From Eggerthellaceae bacterium (GTDB lineage: Bacteria > Actinomycetota > Coriobacteriia > Coriobacteriales > Eggerthellaceae), in the NCBI GenBank assembly GCA_017559045.1, contig JAFYTB010000258.1:1-10618 (forward strand): 10,618 nucleotides of DNA, written 5' to 3'. How positions within the stretch are numbered: position 1 is the first letter of the stretch; every line of letters starts with the position of its first letter. Below, piece by piece: positions 6,334 through 10,618 of the stretch. The position numbers and the translations under genes were made by a program. Below the pieces are notes generated by a model. It ran no database searches. It worked only from the letters and a program-made list of their open reading frames with translations, and had not been told where the DNA came from.

Positions 6334-7575
6334 ATGACGAAAATCTATTCGCTTACCAAGCGCCTAGACGCCGACATCGTGGATGCCTTCTGCTCTCTGC
6401 AGAAGGGTTTCACCGATCAGTTTGTGTATTACGACAAGGCCCGCCCTGTGCGTTACATGGGCCTTGGCCGCTGCGTTGCCATGCCTTCGCTCGAAGGTGT
6501 GGAGTGGGAATGCGCTGACATCGATCAGCCTCCGGTGTTCTTCAGCTTCAATCGATTCGATGCGGAAAACCCCGCTCCGTCTGATGATCTGTTCAGCTCT
6601 TTCCCTCGTCTTCGATTCATGCTTCCCGAGGTTGTTCTCATCGAGAATGAGAACGGTTGCATGCTGCAGGTGAACTCGCTGGGTCCGGTTTACGCTGGCC
6701 GTATCGAGCGCTTCATGCGAGCAAGCCTGGCTGCGCCGGAGCGTCGTCGCGAGTCGATTCCCTTTGTCCTCGAGCAGGATTCTCGCGAGGAGTGGCATGA
6801 GGCCATGGATCAGGCTCTGGCCGCCATCGACGAGGGTCGTGTTCAGAAAGTGGTGCTTTCTCGCCGCAAGAAGCTTGTCGCGGAGCACCCCTTCTCTTCG
6901 AAGGACCTCCTGGTCAATCTCATTGACGGCGATTCTCGCGGCACGGTCATCATGTATCGCTATGCCGACGTGTTCTTCTGTGGTTGCACGCCTGAGCTGC
7001 TGATTCGCAAGCGCGGCAACGAGGTTGAGAGCATGTGCCTTGCAGGCACGTGCCCGGCGGGCGCGAACGAAGACGAGCGCAAGCGACTTGCCGATGAGCT
7101 CATGGCCGACACCAAGCATCGTGCCGAGCATGAGCATGTAGTGAAGTTCATTCGCGATGTGTTTGCGCGTACGTGCTACGACGTCGACGTTCCCAAGACC
7201 CCCGAGATCATGTCGCTCGCTCATGTCCAGCATCTTCATACGCCGGCGAAGGCGCGCGTTCTTGAAGGTGTGAGCATTTGGGATCTGGCGGGCGATCTTC
7301 ATCCCACGCCTGCAACGGCGGGTACCCCGGTAGGCGAGGCGAAAATGCTTATTCGCCGTATCGAGAAGTACAACCGCGGCTTCTATGTGGGTGCAGCGGG
7401 CTTTGTCGATGCGCGCGGTGATGGCGAGTTTGCCGTAGCGCTGCGCACGGGCGTCTTCGATGGCGAAATGGGCTGGGTATATGCAGGCTGCGGCATTGTG
7501 GCCGGCAGTGACGCTGACGCCGAATTTGACGAAATCGATCTTAAGCTGAAGACGGTGCTCTCGGCTTTCGGTTGA
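6334..7575 (+). CDS. menF: Isochorismate synthase (menaquinone pathway)
   Basis: This 413-residue cytoplasmic enzyme converts chorismate to isochorismate, the first committed step of classical menaquinone synthesis. The chorismate-binding domain fills residues 150-413. QKVVLSRRKKL carries the general base Lys-172. CTPELLIRK carries the probable general acid Glu-221, spaced as expected from Lys-172 by analogy with MenF/EntC. LAGTCPAG (236-243), KHRAEHEHVV (261-270, likely Mg ligand), LHPTPATAGTPVGEA (322-336) and RRIEKYNRGFYVGAAGFVD (341-359) follow. It ends in the typical AGCGIVAGSDADAEFDEIDLKLKT block. An in-frame stop at 6307-6309 and no other usual start codon between it and 6334 fix the start, although the ribosome site is weak. 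The menD gene lies 46 bases downstream, so this is the menaquinone rather than the siderophore branch. EntC/PchA-like roles are unlikely in this context. Confidence 0.93.
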   Translation: MTKIYSLTKRLDADIVDAFCSLQKGFTDQFVYYDKARPVRYMGLGRCVAMPSLEGVEWECADIDQPPVFFSFNRFDAENPAPSDDLFSSFPRLRFMLPEVVLIENENGCMLQVNSLGPVYAGRIERFMRASLAAPERRRESIPFVLEQDSREEWHEAMDQALAAIDEGRVQKVVLSRRKKLVAEHPFSSKDLLVNLIDGDSRGTVIMYRYADVFFCGCTPELLIRKRGNEVESMCLAGTCPAGANEDERKRLADELMADTKHRAEHEHVVKFIRDVFARTCYDVDVPKTPEIMSLAHVQHLHTPAKARVLEGVSIWDLAGDLHPTPATAGTPVGEAKMLIRRIEKYNRGFYVGAAGFVDARGDGEFAVALRTGVFDGEMGWVYAGCGIVAGSDADAEFDEIDLKLKTVLSAFG

Positions 7576-7621
7576 TGGCCTGGCTTCGGGCAGGGGCGCT
7601 TTCAGCCGAGGTAGCATAGAC

Positions 7622-9604
7622 GTGGCGAAGGATTATCAGATGACGGACGGAATGTATTCTCATCAGCAGAAGAAGGCGCTGTACGTGAGCGCGTTTCTCG
7701 ACGAGCTTGTACGCTGGGGCGTACGTGAAGTGGTGGTCAGCCCGGGCTCGCGCTCGACGCCGCTTGCCATGTGCGCTTACGAGATGAGCCGCCGCTATCC
7801 GGATCGCCTGCGCCTGTATGTTGATGTTGACGAGCGTGGCGCCTCCTTCTTTGCGCTTGGTTTGGCGAAGTCGGCTGGACGCCCGGTCGCGCTTGTGTGC
7901 ACTTCGGGTACGGCGGTTGCAAACTATCTGCCTGCAGTCGTCGAGGCGAATACGTCGCGCGTTCCGCTGCTTGTCTTAACGGGCGACCGTCCTGTTCGCC
8001 TTCAGGATCTGGGCGCTCCGCAGACGTGTGATCAGATCAAGATCTTCGGTAGCTATGTTCGAGCATTCCGTCAGATGCCCGAGCCGGGTGCGCGTTCTCA
8101 GGATCTCGCTTTTGCGCGGCAGGCTGCACGCGAAGCGATTTTGGCCGCCATGGGCCCGGGAGGAAAGCCGCATTGCGGGGGAGCGGACCACGTTAACGAG
8201 GATGTTCTGCTTGCGGGTGACGGATCTGAGATTTCCATCTCTTTCGAGTATTCGCAGGATGTTGAGACCTTTGCGGTTGCCTCTCGAGCATGCGCCCGCA
8301 TGGCTGGTCCCGTGCATCTTAATTTCCCCTTTGACGAACCTTTGAAACCGGACTTCAACGTCGAGGGTCTGTTTGCGGCAGGTGCCCGCGGAAGCAGGGG
8401 TGCTGGGGTGGACTCCTCTGATGAGTCTGCTGATCAGACGGCTTCGCTTGCCCTGCTCGGATCTGCTCCTGTGCTTGCTGGTCGAGTCGAGCTTCCCTGG
8501 GCCTCGGTGCTGTCGCTTGAGGCGCTTTTGGCTGACCGTACGGTTTTAGTTTTGGCTGGTGAGGGTACGTGTGAGACCCTCGAGGAGGCTTACTTCGTTG
8601 TGGATTGGGCGGCGGAGAGGAAGTATCCGCTGTTGGCTGATCCGCTGTCTGGCTTGCGAAGCGTGCTGGACGAGTGCGTGATCGACAACTACGACAACGT
8701 GCTGCGTGCGAGCGATGCGCCCATGCCTGAAGTGGTGATCCGCTTTGGACGCTATCCGGTTTCGAAGCATGCGTCGCTGAACTTGGCGAAGGCTGCTCAG
8801 ATCAATGTTGTGGTTGATGTTGAGCAGACGCGCGACTTTAATAGTGCAACCGACGTCTTCGTGGCATGCACGCCGCTTGACTTCGTTAACCATGAGGCTG
8901 TCTTCGAGCCCGGTGATAAGCAGGAGGCCTTCTATCAGGAATGGGTCGAGCGCAACGACGCCGAGCGCGATCGCATCGGAGCGGTTGCCTTTGCCGATGA
9001 TGCCGACGGTTTCGAGGGTGCCTACGTTTCCAAGTTGCTTGAGCTGATTCCCGAAGAGTCGCTTCTGTTCTCGGCGAATTCGATGCCTATCCGTGCGGTT
9101 GATACCTTCCTGCTGAAGAGCGATAAGCCCCTCGCGGTGCTGTGCAATCGTGGCCAGAATGGCATTGACGGTACGGTGTCCACGGCGCTTGGTGCAGCGC
9201 AAAGGTTCAAAACGACGACCTTCCTTACGGGCGATTTCACCATGCTGCATGATCTGAATGCGCTGGCACTTCGTCGCGAGCTCGCCCTTCATCATGGCCC
9301 TGCGGCAGGTGAGGCGGAGCGCAGTATCGTCATCGTGATGCTGAACAATAACGGCGGAGCCATTTTCGATATGCTTCCCCAGGCATCGGATGAGGATTAT
9401 TTCGAGCGCCTGTTCCTCGTTCCTCAGGACGTTGATTTCGAGGCAGCAGTTGCCGCTTTTGGCGTGCCGTATGAGAAGGTTTCGACCGTGGCCGATTTTG
9501 CTTCTGCATACGAGGCTGCTCTGGCCGAGCCCGGCATCAACTTTATTGAGGTGACGGTACCTCTGCGAGGCGTTCGCGAGCGTTACGCTGCTTATCAGGG
9601 CTAG
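7622..9604 (+). CDS. menD: SEPHCHC synthase MenD (thiamine-diphosphate enzyme)
   Basis: This 660-residue enzyme joins 2-oxoglutarate-derived succinic semialdehyde to isochorismate, giving SEPHCHC. The N-terminal pyrimidine domain has VVVSPGSRSTPLAM (37-50) and DERGASFFALGLAKS (70-84), whose Glu-71 activates the cofactor. CTSGTAVANYLPAVVEA and LTGDRPVRLQDLGAPQTCDQ (119-138) follow. The C-terminal diphosphate domain has SANSMPIR (484-491), NRGQNGIDGTVSTALG (509-524), LTGDFTMLHDLNAL with Asp-538, and LNNNGGAIFDMLPQ (574-587). The usual length is about 550-580. The excess lies mainly at about 177-226, before GPVHLNFPFDEPL, and at about 250-290, which is rich in Gly/Ser/Ala. The start is uncertain: GTG at 7622 has GAGGT nine bases before it, while ATG at 7640 has GAAGGA seven bases before it. 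menF lies upstream and menH starts eight bases after the stop. Confidence 0.95.
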   Translation: MAKDYQMTDGMYSHQQKKALYVSAFLDELVRWGVREVVVSPGSRSTPLAMCAYEMSRRYPDRLRLYVDVDERGASFFALGLAKSAGRPVALVCTSGTAVANYLPAVVEANTSRVPLLVLTGDRPVRLQDLGAPQTCDQIKIFGSYVRAFRQMPEPGARSQDLAFARQAAREAILAAMGPGGKPHCGGADHVNEDVLLAGDGSEISISFEYSQDVETFAVASRACARMAGPVHLNFPFDEPLKPDFNVEGLFAAGARGSRGAGVDSSDESADQTASLALLGSAPVLAGRVELPWASVLSLEALLADRTVLVLAGEGTCETLEEAYFVVDWAAERKYPLLADPLSGLRSVLDECVIDNYDNVLRASDAPMPEVVIRFGRYPVSKHASLNLAKAAQINVVVDVEQTRDFNSATDVFVACTPLDFVNHEAVFEPGDKQEAFYQEWVERNDAERDRIGAVAFADDADGFEGAYVSKLLELIPEESLLFSANSMPIRAVDTFLLKSDKPLAVLCNRGQNGIDGTVSTALGAAQRFKTTTFLTGDFTMLHDLNALALRRELALHHGPAAGEAERSIVIVMLNNNGGAIFDMLPQASDEDYFERLFLVPQDVDFEAAVAAFGVPYEKVSTVADFASAYEAALAEPGINFIEVTVPLRGVRERYAAYQG

Positions 9605-9612
9605 GATTTTCC

Positions 9613-10581
9613 GTGGATCACATGGTCGTCCATACCGGAGTGTTTGAGTATCAAGGACTTGATCTGTCTTTCACCCGTTGGGAGAGGCAGGAGTCCTTGG
9701 CCTACCATTCGTGGATGACAGCGGGCTTTGACTCGAATGCCGAAAATGCTCGCGTTCCTTTGATTTTGCTACATGGATTTGCCCAGAGTTCGGAAACGTG
9801 GGGAGAGATTGCCTCCGTTCTTGCGGATTCTCAAGGTATTGGTGCAGTGTACGCATTGGACCTGGTGGGGCACGGCGCGAGCGACAAGCCCAAGGACGCC
9901 CAGCTGTATGAGATGCCGGTCGTGTGCGATAGCGTTCGCGATTTTTGTGCATGGGTTGCGCATCGTGAGGGCGAGGTTCCGGCGCTTGTCGGTTACTCCA
10001 TGGGAGGTCGCATAGCGCTCGAGTGCTTGTCGTCGTTTGGATGGAAGCCCTCTTTGGTTCCGTCGAGGGGCTTGAGGCGCGCTTCGACGCTTCCCATTTC
10101 TGCCTTGATTCTCGAGAGCGCAGGTTTGGGTCCGTTGGATGAGGCGGCTCGTGAGGCCTTCCATCAGCGCAACACTGAGTGGGCGAAGAAGCTGCGTGAG
10201 CAGGGTGTTTCGGCATTTATGGACTATTGGGAAAACCTTTCGCTTTTCGAGACGCAACGAGAACTCCCTCAAGCTAAGCGCGATGCGCTGCGTTCTGCTC
10301 GTGAGTCGAACGATGCTGAGGCTTTGGCGCGCACTTTCGAAGGCACGGGTCAGCATCATCAGCACTCTGAGCTTGAGACGATTTCGGCTTTGAATGCAGC
10401 GATCAAAAGCGGCCTTCAGGTGACGTATATCTGTGGTGAGCGAGACCTCAAATATGCTGCTGTTGCCGAGAAGATCGGCCGCGCTTGCCCGGGCGTCAAT
10501 GTAAGCGAGGTCCCTGCTGTGGGCCATAGCGTTCATCTCGAAAACCCTGAGGCTTTCGTTCGCGCGTGCCTGCGCGCATAG
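9613..10581 (+). CDS. menH: SHCHC synthase MenH (alpha/beta hydrolase)
   Basis: This 322-residue enzyme removes pyruvate from SEPHCHC, the MenD product, to give SHCHC. The alpha/beta-hydrolase core shows LILLHGFAQSSETW (50-63), ALDLVGHGASDKP (81-93), the nucleophile elbow VGYSMGGRIAL with Ser-129 and the substrate-contacting Arg-133, the acid Asp-278 in CGERDLKY, and His-305 in VGHSVHLENP. FEGTGQHHQ (242-250) resembles a motif conserved in MenH. It is longer than the usual 250-270 residues owing to an N-terminal insertion (about 26-46) and one after the elbow helix (about 142-160). The GTG start at 9613 is placed by AGGA overlapping the menD stop codon; ATG at 9622 is an alternative. The position right behind menD supports MenH over an unrelated hydrolase. 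Confidence 0.88.
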   Translation: MDHMVVHTGVFEYQGLDLSFTRWERQESLAYHSWMTAGFDSNAENARVPLILLHGFAQSSETWGEIASVLADSQGIGAVYALDLVGHGASDKPKDAQLYEMPVVCDSVRDFCAWVAHREGEVPALVGYSMGGRIALECLSSFGWKPSLVPSRGLRRASTLPISALILESAGLGPLDEAAREAFHQRNTEWAKKLREQGVSAFMDYWENLSLFETQRELPQAKRDALRSARESNDAEALARTFEGTGQHHQHSELETISALNAAIKSGLQVTYICGERDLKYAAVAEKIGRACPGVNVSEVPAVGHSVHLENPEAFVRACLRA

Positions 10582-10618
10582 GCTCTTTACATCTTTTCGC
10601 CATCAGGTTTTGTCTGCC

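Noticed and set aside
6364..7617. Long minus-strand open frame antisense to menF
   Set aside because: It is an antisense shadow with no ribosome site; menF is intact on the other strand.
10582..10618. Start of a further gene after menH
   Set aside because: Only 37 bases remain and no start codon with a ribosome site or terminator can be made out.

Overview
The window reads as a GC-rich chromosome segment of an anaerobic actinobacterium. The best guess is the Coriobacteriia/Eggerthellaceae, inferred from gene style: a TAXI-type TRAP transporter whose binding protein carries a twin-arginine lipoprotein signal, a classical menaquinone cluster, an MscL with a zinc-ribbon tail, and GTG/TTG starts. 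No marker gene proves the taxonomy. I found no mobile element, CRISPR array, tRNA, rRNA or phage gene. The genes are almost all recognisable housekeeping or metabolic genes, and I do not see an undescribed multi-gene system.

Left part (1-1709, minus strand): a TAXI-family TRAP uptake system, read right to left. The solute-binding lipoprotein gene (690-1709) is followed by a 13-bp-stem hairpin (602-640). Next comes the start of a fused multi-membrane-span permease (from 580 to beyond the left edge). The permease frame is broken near position 101-106 by an apparent one-base loss, after which the family's conserved sequence continues in another frame to the window edge. A 419-bp non-coding region (1710-2128) separates this system from a divergently read class I/II PLP aminotransferase (2129-3310).

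Middle part (3311-6213): after a strong dyad (3379-3414) come two closely spaced plus-strand genes. The first encodes a DUF2974/Mbeg1-like alpha/beta hydrolase with an intact GHSKGG nucleophile motif. The second encodes an exodeoxyribonuclease III with an extra segment of about 45 residues. A bidirectional hairpin terminator (5672-5713) ends the nuclease gene and the convergent mscL gene. MscL here has a four-cysteine zinc-ribbon tail.

Right part (6214-10581, plus strand): the menaquinone genes menF, menD and menH lie in tandem in pathway order. They convert chorismate to isochorismate, then SEPHCHC, then SHCHC. MenD and MenH are both longer than usual because of variable inserts. The later genes (menC, menE, menB, menA, ubiE/menG) are not in the window; at least some probably follow to the right. 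Menaquinone would serve anaerobic respiration in such an organism.
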